DNA of 64,000 nt, from contig OY757011.1 of assembly GCA_963580285.1 (NCBI GenBank), positions 168,235,406 to 168,299,405 on the forward strand, in the 5' to 3' direction. Of the stretch, positions 10,270-21,524 are shown one piece after another (position 1 is the stretch's first letter; every line of letters begins with the position of its first letter). Origin of the DNA: Lucinisca nassula. Lineage: Eukaryota > Mollusca > Bivalvia > Lucinida > Lucinidae. Below the pieces are notes generated by a model. The model had not been told where the DNA came from and did no database searches. It saw nothing but the letters and a program-made list of their open reading frames with translations. A program made the position numbers and the translations under genes.

Positions 10270-11726
10270 AACTAGAGGCCCAAGTGGGCCAGAATTGCTC
10301 ACCTGGATGAGGCTGACCATATATAACAATGCGTCTTGGTGGCCATTTTGTCTATCAGATCACATTGCCTTTAGCAATTCTGAATCTAGGAGATGACATT
10401 TGAAGAATTTCAAGATGGCTGCCCTGGTGACCATCTTGGATACCAGAAAGTAAAGATTTTAGCAAATCTGAATCTCCATGTCACCCCGATGTCTCCCATC
10501 AAGTTTCAGCTCAATTTTACTTTTGGCCATGGCTACCATCTTGCATATCCTAATGGAATGATTACACAAATATGAATCTCCATGTAACCCTGATGCCTAC
10601 CTTCAAGTTTCAGCTCAATTCAACCTTTGGTTTGGGAGGAGATGTCATTTAAAGAATTTCAAGATGGCTGCCATGGTGACCATCTCGGATATCTGAACAA
10701 AATGATTTGAGCAAATATGAATCTCCATGTCACCCGATGCCTCCCATCAAGTTTCAGCTCAATTCGTAGAAGCCTCAGTGGTGTAGTGGTAACCCTAATC
10801 GCCTTGTAAACCAGGGCTCGCAGGATCGATCCCGGGCTTTGCCAGACTTCGGGATGAGGATGAGTCTTTAAACTGAAGTCCTGTCTCCATATGACCTTAG
10901 CTGTTAGTGGGATGTAAAACTCGAACACTCACTCACTCTCTCAGCTCAATTCGCCTTTTTGTTCGGGGGGAGATGTTATTTGAAGAATTTCAAGATGGTC
11001 ACCATCTTGGATATCAGAATGGAATGTTTTCAGGAAATCTGAATCCATGTCATCCCGATGCCTCCCATCAAGTTTCAGCTTAATTCGACCTTTGTTTGGA
11101 AGATGTCGTTTGAAGAATTTCAAGATGGCCACCATGGCAGCCAGCTTCGATATTGGAACGGAATGATTTGAGCAAATCTGAATCTCTATGTCACCCCAAT
11201 GTCTCCCATCAAGTTTCAGCTCAATTCGACCTTCAGTTTGGGAGGAGATGTCATTTAAAGAATTTCAAGATGGCCACCATGGCGACCAACTTGTGGCCAC
11301 CATGGCAGCCATCTTGTTTATCCGAATAGAACAATTTAGCAAATCTGAATCTCCCTGTCATCCCGATACCTCCCATCAAGTTTCAGCTCAATTCCACCTT
11401 TGGTTTCCAAGGAGATTTGGTGGCCATCTTAGACATCCGAATGGAACGATTTTAGCAAATCTGAATCTCCATGTCACCCCTATGCGTCCCATCAAGTTTA
11501 AGCTCAATTCTACCTTTGGTTTGGAAGATTTCTTTTGAAGAAATTCAAGATGGCCACCATGGTTGCCATCTTGAAAATCTGAACAGAACCATTTAGCAAA
11601 TCTGAATCTCCATGTCACCAGGATGCTTCCCACCACGTATCAGCTCAATCTGACTTTTGGTTCTGGAGGAGAAGTTAAAAATGTGAAAAAGACGGACAAC
11701 TTACGAGGGACAACAGGCCATGGCAG
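10270..11726 (+). repeat. Tandem-array element with ~100-150-bp units, flanked by 15-bp direct repeat
   Basis: It begins CTAGAGGCCCAAGTGGGCC, a hairpin like those of other array elements, followed by GCTCACCTGGATG. Units repeat AAGATGGCCACCATGG, GGAACGATTTTAGCAAATCTG, CTCCATGTCACCCCGATGCC and CATCAAGTTTCAGCTCAATT. The same 15 bases CATCAGCAGATGAAA occur at 10257-10271 and 11727-11741. A SINE A copy is inserted in one unit (10767-10940). Confidence 0.75.
10767..10940 (+). mobile_element. tRNA-derived SINE, family A, inside a tandem-array unit
   Basis: The head TAGAAGCCTCAGTGGTGTAGTGG and tail AACTCGAACACTCACTCACTC enclose box B-like GGATCGATCCC. A 13-bp duplication TCAGCTCAATTCG (10754-10766 and 10941-10953) is itself part of the array unit, so the SINE landed after the array formed. 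Confidence 0.9.
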
Positions 11727-11919
11727 CATCAGCAGATGAAAAATACATGTTTGTCTTTTTTTTCTTCCTGGAAAGTTTGGTTAAACTATTATTCAAACTG
11801 TCTCAATAGGAATTATTAAGATCTTCAAAACAGAAAATGAAGAGAAGAGTCTGATACTTATAGTCAGTAGTATAAAGAATTTTCTTGCTATGTAAATAAT
11901 AAAAAAAAAATCAACTCAC

Positions 11920-12183
11920 CTGTTTAAATTTTGAGTTATATATGGCACAACAAAGTTGAGTATCATGGGTACTGGCCGCCATGCTCTGAGGTAGACTGGT
12001 ACGCCCCAGTTTCAACATACCAATATAGTCATTACATGTTACTAGAAGAGAACTCTTGGGTGGGGGCTGGAGATGCATGGGAAACTGTCCATGCTCTGGC
12101 ATACGGCCGTGAATACTGCTAGGAAACTTAAGCACCACTGTTTGTAGTAAGGCATGTTCTTTGATGTCCCACACCTTAACCAC
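11920..12183 (-). CDS. Exon 9, WD40 blade with Pro-rich insertion
   Basis: Residues 536-623, phase 0 at both ends; acceptor TTATTTTCAG|GTGGTT, donor TTTAAACAG|GTGAGT. It opens VVKVWDIKEHALLQTVVL, completing the blade begun in exon 8. A low-complexity Pro/His-rich loop follows (PEHGQFPMHLQPPPKSS), then LLVTCNDYIGMLKLGR, and then SMAASTHDTQLCCAIYN, the opening of the next blade. FKQ at the end joins VATGCDSS of exon 10. The proline-rich loop between strands is where members of this family vary most in length. Confidence 0.92.
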
Positions 12184-12199
12184 CTGAAAATAATAGTAA

Positions 12200-12700
12200 C
12201 TATAATACAAGGCTTCTAAGCAGAATGAATACAACTTCATGGGTGACAATCCTTTCAAAAATATTTTTGTTTCCCTTTTCCATAGATAGAGGTCTTCTTT
12301 TAAAGAAAAGAATTTGCTCCTAAAGAATTTGCTCCTATTAAAGGCATTTATTCTGTAACAGTAAAACACACCGTGTGTCCATAATTGTTTTATTGCCCCC
12401 TGTGATATACTGACTATAGCAGATCAAAGGCGGCCCTTAATAGGGTGATTAGTAGCTCTTGTTGAATCCCCTGACTGAGACACTTAAGGGGAAAATCAAT
12501 AATGTACACCAGTCAACAGATTTTCCCCAAGGCAGCCCCTTACCTGTTGAAGACAGAGGACTTCTCTCCAGTGAGCACTGAGGGCTACATAATATTATGT
12601 AATGAAATGATAGTCCTCAATAATCAAGAATAAATGCCTTTAAACAAGCAAATTCCTTCCTTTAAGATCAACAGGGATCTACTCATATAGGAAAGAATTT
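12200..12700. repeat. Diverged TTAA-type MITE (family 8) fragments
   Basis: Motifs GAAAAGAATTTGCTCCT (about 12304 and 12690) and GGTCAACTCTT-like words match family 8 at 14092-14323 and 33092-33308. No intact ends could be paired. It lies in intron 8. Confidence 0.45.
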
Positions 12701-12835
12701 GCTCCTTAGGAGTACCCACAATCTATGTTTTGGAGTAAATATAAGAAAAATAATGTATACCCCTGTAAACCTGTTTTTTCTATATAAAGTGGGGTATAAG
12801 GGGTCTTCATTTCACGGACTTGTTCACGTGATGAG
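12700..12835. repeat. Right part of MITE family 4
   Basis: It contains AGGAGTACCCACAATCTATG, then AATAATGTATACCCCTGTAAACC, then ATATAAAGTGGGGT, as at 28125-28245 and 13920-14075. It is a partial copy. Confidence 0.6.
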
Positions 12836-13293
12836 ACACTGGGCATTTCAAAGAGCAATAAGTGAAGGCTCTGCTCAGACAATGAGGGTACAGAGACTGA
12901 CCTGAACCTTTGCTAGTTGTGTGTGTCTTCTTGTAGATTTTCTTGTGCTCTGGCCCAAATTTTATTTAACAATTCATAACTATCATTGCATTTCGAGTCG
13001 TAACCAGTTTAGGAGTCTCCCCTCAGATGTATTCTGAGAATGCAGTAGTACTTTGCTTTCTCAGTATAATTTTCAGAAACTAACATTAATGTTTACCACT
13101 CTCTGGGCTAATTCAGCAGAGGACAAACTTGTTGCTGTTTTTCTTATTTCTCTGAGAGAACAGGACTGGACATCTCATGCAATAGGAGACAATTTGCAAT
13201 CTGAAGTCTCAAATCCTATAGAGACAATTTGCATGAAATTTTTTCTGCAAAAATATGGAGATAATTTGCATGAAATGTCAAATCAAATACCAG

Positions 13294-13440
13294 GCCCGAT
13301 AGCTCTGTGGTAGAGCATTCGCTTTGGGATTGGGAGGTCGCGGGTATCGATTCCCAGCCACGCCATACCAAAGGCATGAAAGACGGTACCAGGAGCTCCC
13401 TTGGCTGACGCTCGCATTATCAGGGCATTCCTAGGCAGGT
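13294..13440 (+). mobile_element. tRNA-derived SINE head (family D)
   Basis: GGCCCGATAGCTCTGTGGTAGAGC gives a good box A and GGGTATCGATTCCC an approximate box B. CACGCCATACCAAAGGC follows, as in the SINE at 34710-35043. The tRNA-like part cannot form a paired acceptor stem, so it is a SINE and not a tRNA gene. Confidence 0.65.
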
Positions 13441-13723
13441 AAGTATTTGTTACTGATACTTTGTTTGTTGCAATACAAGCTCTGCAGAACTTATGTTACT
13501 TGTTTCTAATATGGGACGTAAAATAAAGCTTCATTATCAGTGAATCCTGTTTTCTGGGAAAAGTACGAAAAATATTTCAAAATGTTGTCTGCTAAAAAAA
13601 AAAATGCAGATCACTAACTGACACTGATATTACAATAACACACCTGTGCGTCATTCTTTCACATCTTCAGAATGTTTTCTGATGAAAATTTCTGATCTTT
13701 ATCTTATTTACCATATACTTTAA

Positions 13724-13887
13724 AGAAGCCTCAGTGGTGTAGTGGTTATGCTACTCACCTTGAAAACCAGGGGTCGCAGGATTGATCCCGGACTTCTCCT
13801 GACTTTCGGATGAGTCTTTAAACCGAGGTCCCATCTCCGTATGACCTCAGCTGTTGGTGGGATGTAAAACTCAAACACTCACTCACT
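13724..13887 (+). mobile_element. tRNA-derived SINE, family A
   Basis: AAGAAGCCTCAGTGGTGTAGTGG head, box B-like GGATTGATCCCGG and tail AAAACTCAAACACTCACTCACT. The short duplication CATATACTT borders it on both sides (13712-13720 and 13888-13896). Confidence 0.85.
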
Positions 13888-13904
13888 CATATACTTCAAA
13901 CATA

Positions 13905-14075
13905 AGTTGTGGGTGCCAGTCAGAATGGCCTCATTGAGGCCATTCCAACAAGTACCCTCAACATATGTCTTGGAGCAGAAACAAGAAAGATTATGTGTAC
14001 CCCTATAAACCTCAGTTTCTTCTATATAAAGTGTGGTGTACGCGAGTGTTCATTACACCGACTTGTTAATGTGAT
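13905..14075. repeat. MITE family 4 partial copy with cassette B hairpin
   Basis: The arms GTGGGTGCCAGTCAGAATGGCC and GGCCATTCCAACAAGTACC are followed by TTGGAGCAGAAACAAGAAAG and the CCCCTATAAACCTCAGTTTC right arm. Confidence 0.6.
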
Positions 14076-14091
14076 GGCTTATTAAGGGGAA

Positions 14092-14323
14092 TGGGTACAC
14101 CTTCAGGGGGAGACAAGTTCTGCAAAAGGTTTTTGTCTTCCATGTCAATAGGGGTCAACTCTTAATGGAAAGAATTTGCTCCTGGGGAGCAACTTCTTTC
14201 CTTTAAAAGTAGACCCCTTTTACGGTGGGACTGAGCCTATAGAAAACTGAACAGGAAGTCCCCAAAGTTAGCTACCTTTGAAAAATGGCTGAAAAATGTG
14301 CTATGTGTTCCCATCCTCCTTAA
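14092..14323. mobile_element. TTAA MITE, family 8
   Basis: TTAA is present at both ends. The inverted termini are AGGGGAATGGGTACACCTTC and ATGTGTTCCCATCCTCC. The interior carries GGGTCAACTCTTAATGGAAAG and AAAGTAGACCCCTTTTAC. It lies in intron 8, 91 bases from exon 8. Confidence 0.8.
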
Positions 14324-14414
14324 AAGAACTATATTGTCATTGTTATTGACTGATACATGTAGCCTAGGCAACTCTTGTTTTAACAGAATGTCTGAATAAA
14401 TAAATAAGACTTAC

Positions 14415-14606
14415 AGCATCCTTTGAGTAACTGAACACTTGCATCAAACCTTCATGAATTTTGACCCCTATAACCCCTGTTGCATGACCTTGAAGTAGGG
14501 CTATTGGTTTAGAGGTCACATAGGGATTCCATAGTCTTATAGCATGATCTAAACTACCAGTAGCTAAAATGTTTAACTTCTTATTGTAGTCAAAACATTC
14601 TACTCC
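14415..14606 (-). CDS. Exon 8, canonical WD40 blades
   Basis: Residues 472-535, phase 0 at both ends; acceptor TTTGTTTCAG|GGAGTA, donor GATGCT|GTAAGT. It carries the clearest WD40 signature of the protein: GVECFDYNKKLNILATGSLD, then HAIRLWNPY, then LLQGHATGVIGVKIHEG and MQVFSYSKDA. The GH and WN positions mark blade boundaries, and SKDA continues into VVKVWD of exon 9. A SINE and its target duplication (14628-14827) lie only 21 bases upstream of the acceptor in gene orientation. Confidence 0.93.
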
Positions 14607-14643
14607 CTGAAACAAAGAAGGAATTATATTATATAAATAATCA

Positions 14644-14811
14644 TGCAGAAGCCTCCATGATGTAGTGGTTTAGCTACTCGCCTTGTAAACCAGGGATTGC
14701 AGGATCCATCCCGGGCTTCTCCAGACTTTCGGATGAGTCTTTAAACTGAGGCCCCATCTCCGTATGACCTTAGCTGTTGGTGGGGCATAAAACTCAAACA
14801 CTCACTAACTC
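14644..14811 (+). mobile_element. tRNA-derived SINE, family A, close to the exon 8 acceptor
   Basis: AGAAGCCTCCATGATGTAGTGG head and AAACTCAAACACTCACTAACT tail. A 16-bp duplication ATTATATAAATAATCA is at 14628-14643 and 14812-14827. The insertion is within 22-40 bases of the acceptor of exon 8, where a branch point would be expected, so it may influence splicing (inference). Confidence 0.9.
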
Positions 14812-14938
14812 ATTATATAAATAATCAAACACACCCCAGTCTTTTCGAAACACAATTTTCAAATTGGAAACCATGTTTAACAACCATTCTGTAATCAAAC
14901 AAACATGAACCATTATATAAACTAGAATTTGTTTTTCT

Positions 14939-15960
14939 ACAAAAACACAGATGTCTCCCCCGTTTTTGACCTCTAAGTATAACCTTGACATTGGAGGTAT
15001 TGAGCCGGGTCTTGTGTGCAACACATCATCTAATGAAGATAAACATTTCTGCAAAGTAACTTTAAAAATGTTCAAAAAATTTCAAAGGGCAATAACTCTT
15101 GAAAGGGGCATATACCGGATGAGAAAAAAAATACGCGTCAGCTTATTTTCCATTAGGAATGCATATATGAAATTTCAAAACCATAGCATACACAGTTCTA
15201 AAGTTATGCTATGCATCCCTTTTAGCATTCATTACAATGGGCACAAATTACCAAAATGACAAAGGGCCATAACTCAAAGTATTTTTCGGAATTTTGTCAA
15301 AAGTTAATCAGTTCATATACTCATCACCATCAATATACTCAACAACTTACAAGGCTCTAGCTCCAATAGTGTTTGAGAAATTTTGCTGACAAGATTTTAT
15401 TGAAAAAATTTCAAAGGGCAATAACTCTTGAAAGGGGCATAATCCGGACAAGAAAAAAATTACGCGTCAGCTAATTTTCCATGAGAAATCCATATATGAA
15501 ATTTCAAAACCCTAGCATACACGGTTCTAAAGTTATGCTATGCATCACTTTTAGCATACATTACAATGGGCACAAATTACCAAAATGACAAAGGGCCGTA
15601 ACTCACAAAGCATTTTTCGGAATTTTGTCAAAAGTTAATCAGTTCATCTACTCATCACCACCAATATATTCACCAACTTTCAAGGCTCTAGCTCCAATAG
15701 TTTTTGAGATATCTTGCTGACAAGATTTTATTAAAAAAATTTCAAAGGGCAATAACTCTTGAAGGGGGCATAATCCGGACGAGAAAAAAAATACGCGTCA
15801 GCTAATTTTCCATGAGGAATCCATATATGAAATTTCAAAACCCTAGCATACACGGTTCTTTAGTTATGCTATGCATCAAAAGCGTAACGGACAGACGAAC
15901 GGACAAACGAACCAAAACCAATATGCCCCTCCAACTTTTTCAAAGTTGGAGGCATAAAAA
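14939..15960 (+). repeat. Tandem-array element, ~330-bp units, terminal palindrome
   Basis: The unit beginning TTTCAAAGGGCAATAACTC recurs at about 15080, 15410 and 15740. The element ends GGACAGACGAACGGACAAACG, then TATGCCCCTCCAACTTT and its inverted partner AAAGTTGGAGGCATA (15923-15955), then an A-run. It belongs to the same architectural class as 19022-20345. Confidence 0.8.
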
Positions 15961-16070
15961 GGCCCCTTTTTGTTCTTTGACCTCTTAGTACGACCTTTAC
16001 ATTTGAGGTACCAACTTGGGTCATGGAGGCTACACATCGTCTTATGGTGGTTAACATTTCTGCCAAGTAA
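15961..16070 (+). repeat. Left piece of a 165-bp tandem-array element, interrupted
   Basis: It reads GGCCCCTTTTTGTTCTTTGACC ... GTTAACATTTCTGCCAAGTAA and stops mid-unit. The same unit resumes as TTTCAAAATCCATCTAAAAAT at 19022 after a 2.95-kb insertion. Confidence 0.75.
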
Positions 16071-19021
16071 CCAGTGCTTCAGCTGAAGTGCACGACCCGC
16101 CGGATGCTATTAGCTTTATGAGTGTTACCATATATGGGTATGGCGGCCATTTTGGTCATGTGACCTGGACATAAAACGGTTCCCCAAATAAATGCGCCTT
16201 ATCGTAAGGAGCAAAAATATATCTTATACTTTAGTACTGTATTCTGAATCGTTTGCAGGATAAAATCCAACACAAAAGCATATGTGTCAAAGTTTGACCT
16301 AGGCACAAAGAAGGTCAAGGTCAACCCAGGGTCACCATTTTAGCAATTTATGATGGGCCTACGTTCCAGATGCTATTTATCAAGTTTCGTGGAAATCTGC
16401 ACAGTGGTTCTGGAGAAGACTATTTTTGAAGGGTTTTTACCAAATATTGCTTGGCGGCCATTTTGGTCATGTGACCTGGACCCCATGAGGAAATTTTGGT
16501 TTCCCCCATCCCGTAGAGGCTCCATATGAAATTTGACTTCAATCGGCCCAACGATTTCCGAGGAGAAGCAGTTCGAAAATTTTCACTTTTGTCGCCTCGG
16601 CGAGGCTGTACTAAATGGAATGTAATATTTCGCAAGTTCATTGATAAGATCTCATTGATATTTATCAGTATGCCAAAAATTGTTTAAATATTCCAAGCGG
16701 TTAAGTCACTATCGCCAATTTTCACAAACGGGTTTTTGGACGGACAGATAGACAGACCATATATGGCTTGGCGGCCATTTTGGTCATGTGTCCTGGACCC
16801 CATGAGCAATTTTTGGTTTCCCCCATCCCATAGAGGCTCCATATGAAATTTGATTTCAATCGACCCAACGGTTTCCGAGGAGAAGCAGTTCGAAAATTTT
16901 CACATTTTTCGCCTCGGTGAAACTATACTAAATGGAATGTAATATTTCGCAAGTTCATTGGTTAGATCTCATTGATATCTATCAGTATGCCAAAAATTGT
17001 TTAAATATTCCAAGCGGTTAAGTCACTATCACCAATTTTCACAAACGGGTTACAGACGGACAGACAGACAAACCATATATGGCTTGGCAGCCATTTTGGT
17101 CATGTGACCTTGACCCCATGAGCAAATTTTGGTTTCCCCCATCCCATAGAGGCTCCATATGAAATTTGACTTCAATCGGCCCAACGGTTTCCGAGGAGAA
17201 GCAGTTAAAAAATGTTCGAAAATTTTCACATTTTTCGCCTCGGCGAGGCTATACTAAATGGAATGTGATATTTCGTAAGTTCATTGGTTAGATCTCATTG
17301 ATATCTATCAGTATGCCAAAAATTGTTTAAATATTCCAAGCAGTTAAGTCACTATCACCAATTTTCACAAACGGGTTACGGATGGACCCAAAGAAGGTCA
17401 AGGTCAACCCAGGGTCACCATTTTAGCAATTTATGATAAGCCTACATCCCAGATGCTATTTATCAAGTTTCGTAGAAATCTGCCCAGTGGTTCTGGAGAA
17501 GACTATTTTTGAAGGGTTTTTACCATATATGGCTTGGCGGCCATTTTGGTCATGTGACCTGGACCCCATGAGCAAATTTTGGTTTCCCTATCCCATAGAG
17601 GCTCCATATGAAATTTGACTTCGATCGGCCCAACGGTTTCCGAGGAGAAGCAGTTCGAAAATTTTCACATTTTTCGCCTCGGCGAGGCTATACTAAATGG
17701 AATGTAATATTTCGCAAGTTCATTGGTTAGATCTCATTGATATCTATCAGTATGCCAAAAATTGTTTAAATATTCCAAGCGGTTAAGTCACTATCACCAA
17801 TTTTCACAAACAGGTTACGGAAGGACAGACAGACAAACCATATATGGCTTGGCGGCCATTTTGGTCATGTGACCTTGACCCCATGAGCAAATTTTGGTTT
17901 CCCCCATCCCATAGAGGCTCCATATGAAATTTGACTTCAATCGGCCCAACGGTTTCCGAGGAGAAGCAGTTCAAAAATGTTCGAAAATTTTCACATTTTT
18001 CGCCTCGGCGAGGCTATACTAAATGGAATGTGATATTTCGTAAGTTCATTGGTTAGATCTCATTGATATCTATCAGTATGCCAAAAATTGTTTAAATATT
18101 CCAAGCGGTTAAGTCACTATCACCAATTTTCACAAATGGGTTACGGACGGACCCAAAGAAGGTCAAGGTCAACCCAGGGTCACCATTTTAGCAATTTATG
18201 ATCGGCCTACATCCCAGATGCTATTTATCAAGTTTCGTGGAAATCTGCCCAGTGGTTCTGGAGAAGACTATTTTTGAAGGGTTTTTACCATATATGGCTT
18301 GGCGGTCATTTTGGTCATGTGAACTGGACCCCGTGAGCAAATTTTGGTTTCCCTATCCCATAGAGGCTCCATATGAAATTTGACTTCGATCGGCCCAACG
18401 GTTTCCGAGGAGAAGCAGTTCGAAAATTTTCACATTTTTCGCCTCGGCAAGGCTATACTAAATGGAATGTAATATTTCGCAAGTTCATTGGTTAGATCTC
18501 ATTGATATCTATCAGTATGCCAAAAATTGTTTAAATATTCCAAGCGGTTAAGTCACTATCACCAATTTTCACTTACGGGTTACGGACGGACAGACAGACA
18601 AACCATATATGGCTTGGCGGCCATTTTGGTCATGTGACCTTGACCCCATGAGCAAATTTTGGTTTCCCCCATCCCATAGAGGCTCCATATGAAATTTGAC
18701 TTCAATCGGCCCAACGGTTTCCGAGGAAAAGCAGTTCAAAAATATTCGAAAATTTTCACATTTTTCGCCTTGGCGAGGCTATACTAAATGGAATGTAATA
18801 TTTCGTAAGTTCATTGGTTAGATCTCATTGATATCTATCAGTATGCCAAAAATTGTTTAAATATTCCAAGCGGTTAAGTCACTATCACCAATTTTCACAA
18901 ACGGGTTACGGACGGACAGACAGAATGACAGACTGACAGACTGACAGAATGACACGGTGATTTTAGGGCACTCTTAGAAAAAACCGACTTCAGTCGGTTG
19001 CTTTTTCTGCGGGTCGTGCAA
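16071..19021 (+). repeat. Nested 2.95-kb array element with ~766-bp higher-order repeat
   Basis: The left part contains GTGCACGACCCGC and the right end GCGGGTCGTGCA, inverted. A hairpin AACCGACTTCAGTCGGTT lies about 20 bases before the end. The motif ATATGGCTTGGCGGCCATTT recurs at about 16759, 17075, 17526, 17843, 18292 and 18607, spaced alternately about 316 and 450. The longer units carry an extra AGAAGGTCAAGGTCAACCCAG segment. The unit pair of about 766 bp is therefore a higher-order repeat. No ORF was credible. Confidence 0.8.
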
Positions 19022-20345
19022 TTTCAAAATCCATCTAAAAATAAGAAAGTTATAGACAGATCACAAAAAAGGCCCCTTTTTTGACCTTTAACCTCTATGT
19101 ATGACCTTGACCTTTCAGGTACCAAACTGGGCCATGCGTGCAACACATCATCTCAGGGTGTTTAACATTTCTGCCAAGCAATTTCAAAATCCATCTCAAA
19201 ATAAGAAAGTTATTGACCAAACACGAAAAAAAAGGCCCCTTTTTTGACTTTTGACCTCTATGTATGATCTTGACACTTGAGGTATCAAACTGAATCATGC
19301 ATGCAACACATCGTCTCATGATAGTTAACATTTTTGCCAAGTAACTTCAAATTCTATCTAAAAATAAGCAAGTTATTGACAAAACCGGAAAAAAGGCCCC
19401 TTTTTTACCTTTGACCTCTAAGTATGACCTTGACCTTTGAGGTACCAACCTGGGTCATGCACCCAACACATCGTCTTATATTGGTTAACATTTCTGCCAA
19501 GTGATTTCACAATCCATCTCAAAATAAGAAAGTTATTGACAAAACACGAAAAAAAGGCCCCTTTTTTGACCTTTGACCTCTAAGTATGACCTTGACCTTC
19601 GAGGTACTAACCTGCCTGATGCACATCACACATCGTCTCATGGTTGTTAATATTTCTGCCAAGTAATTTTAAAATCCATCTCAAAATAAGAAAGTTATTG
19701 ACAAAACACGAAAAAAAGGCCCCTTTTTTGACCTTTGACCTCTAAGTATGACCTTGACCTTCGAGGTACTGACCTGCCTGATGCACACCACACATCGTCT
19801 GATGGTGTTTAATATTTCTGCCAAGTAATTTTAAAATTCATCTCAAAATAAGAAAGTAATTGACCAAATACGAAAAAAAGGCCCCTTTTTTGACCTTTGA
19901 CCTCTAAGTATGACCTTGACCTTTGAGGTACCGACCTGATTCATGCGCACCACACATCGTCTTATGGTTGTTAATATTTCTGCCAAGTAATTTTAAAATC
20001 CATCTGAAAATAAGAAAGTTATTGACCGGACACGATTTGCCCATACATATATACATACCAACAAACTTCCAAGGGAGATAATTCAAAAAGTATAAATGCG
20101 AGATTTATAGTTCTTGCGCACTGCACGTTGTCTAATGCTGATTTATATTTATACTAAGTTTCGTGACGATAGCTCCAACGGTTTTCAAGTTATAGAGCGG
20201 ACACGAATGTGTGACAGACAGACGGACAGACAGACAGACGGACAGACAGACAGACGGACAGACGGACAGACGGACAGACAGACAGACGCCCGGGGGAAAA
20301 ACAATATGTCTCTCCGAAAAAAAAATTTTCGGGGGAGACATAAAA
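19022..20345 (+). repeat. 165-bp tandem-array element, right part with microsatellite and palindrome
   Basis: Units of TTGACCTTTGACCTCTAAGTATGACC, TCTGCCAAGTAATTT and AAATAAGAAAGTTATTGAC repeat about every 165 bases. The end has a GACAGACGGACA microsatellite (about 20213-20287), then TATGTCTCTCCG...CGGGGGAGACATA and an A-run. ORFs across the microsatellite are artefacts. Confidence 0.85.
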
Positions 20346-20439
20346 ATGACCATTCATGAGGTTTTTATATATAATTATACAGAAAAATGATGATATAATC
20401 TGTACATTTTTGGGGTCCATCTTAAACCTGAACTATATC

Positions 20440-20640
20440 CAAAACTGTGTTATAATGAATAGTGTTAAAAGAAATTAAAGTGTACACACCAACCTCTTTG
20501 TAACACAATTGTTGGGTCCAAAGCAGAAACCATGTCACTTAAACAACCAGGCTAGAACCAAGTTAGTAATTCAATCATGTTATATCAAAATGAAAATGTC
20601 TAGATCATATAGAAAAATGACCATTTTTCTGTATAATGTA
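20440..20640. repeat. Dispersed repeat, family 12
   Basis: It shares CAACCTCTTTGTAACACAATTGTTGGGTCC with 29005-29195 (AACCTCTGTATAACACTATTGTTGGGGTCC) and, in part, with 240-290. The paired ends are of the type GTGTTATAATGAA. Confidence 0.5.
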
Positions 20641-20644
20641 TACA

Positions 20645-20745
20645 TTTTTGTCTCGATCATATAGAAAAACGACCATACCCCGTAAACCTCAGTTTTACTA
20701 TAAGGGGGTCAAAATTTTAGAGGCATGTTTTCATGATGATTTGTT
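20645..20745. repeat. Right arm of MITE family 4
   Basis: ACCCCGTAAACCTCAGTTTTACTATAAGGGGGTCAAAATT then GGCATGTTTTCATGATG corresponds to the right end of the family 4 element at 37402-37882. Confidence 0.6.
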
Positions 20746-20855
20746 CATTAGAAAATCCCCTCTTATCCAGGTTTTTTGTTTGTTTGTTTTTTTTCAAATT
20801 TTTCTTGCAGTTTCAAAGTCTACAACTCATTGTCTATTCCTCTGAAACGACCTAC

Positions 20856-21044
20856 CTTATCATTTTTGAACACATAGCTTTTCTTTAGACTCTTGATATC
20901 TGAGATCACTAGTGACTTGTTGGGGTTGGCACACGATGATATTATCATGTCATTATCGGGTATAAACTGAACTTGTCGAATCAGATCTGGGTGCACATCT
21001 GGGATTATAGTGTGTTTCACAAAGCTGGCATGCTTGTCTAGGTC
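20856..21044 (-). CDS. Exon 7, WD40 blade region
   Basis: Residues 409-471, phase 0 at both ends; acceptor ATATTTCAG|GACCTA, donor GATAAG|GTAGGT. It contains HPDLIRQVQFIPDNDMIISS and PNKSLVISDIKSLKKSYVF, a degenerate WD40 blade whose last strand carries SD rather than WD. The terminal FKNDK joins GVECFDY of exon 8, giving the family pattern of a lysine followed by G-V-x-C-F-D-Y. Introns on either side are 4.5 kb (right) and 6.2 kb (left) and consist largely of tandem-array elements. Confidence 0.9.
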
Positions 21045-21137
21045 CTGAAATATATAAATTATGTATGAAACTAATCCCAATTTGAAGCTTGCCAGCTACT
21101 CAGTTGAAAGGAGACATGGAGATAACAGTTTGATAAT

Positions 21138-21501
21138 ACAGTAGAACTTCGACGGCTCAAACCCCAATGGCTCGTTTACCATGAATGAGTCGAACCCATT
21201 CCTGAGTCCGCAGAGAATTCCTTTGGAAATACGATGTAGGGTTAATGTAGGGAGACTTTTCTTCTTTTATCTTGCAAATGTATGATGTGTGTACTCATTA
21301 GAATCGCCTCGATGAGGCGATTCTAATGAGTACACACAACATACATTTATAATATAGAACTTCGAAAAGATATCCTACAATTATCTCCATTATGCCTCCT
21401 GGTATGGTGCAAATAGTAACCCTCTGTGGTTCAAACTACCCCTGTCTCGAACAAACTTTCATGGTCCAAAAAGGGTTTCGAGCCATCGAAGTGTGACTGT
21501 A
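21138..21501. mobile_element. MITE family 10, best preserved copy, with cassette B
   Basis: The ends are CAGTAGAACTTCGACGGCTC and TTCGAGCCATCGAAGTGTGACTG (inverted). In the centre, GTGTGTACTCATTAGAATCG/CCTCGATGAGG/CGATTCTAATGAGTACACAC (21278-21329) forms a nearly perfect hairpin. Short inverted flanks TTGCAAATGTATG lie around it. It lies in intron 6. Confidence 0.85.
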
Positions 21502-21524
21502 AATGGAAAAGAGTTTTTTTTTGT

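Noticed and set aside
13294..13366. tRNA gene on the plus strand
   Set aside because: The 5' and 3' acceptor strands are not complementary, and the downstream sequence matches a SINE body.
14364..14400. Extension of exon 8 past its donor to the stop (VSLIYLF...)
   Set aside because: GTAAGT at 14414 is a near-consensus donor, and family continuity requires the join to VVKVWD of exon 9.
16420..18990. Repeated short plus-strand frames in the 316/450-bp array (such as 17433 and 18198)
   Set aside because: The same peptide appears in each unit because the DNA is repeated; the units accumulate stops and there is no domain.
20114..20420. Open frames over the GACAGACGGACA run on both strands
   Set aside because: Products of a microsatellite at the end of an array element; repeated RQTDRQTD-like or SVRLSV-like peptides only.
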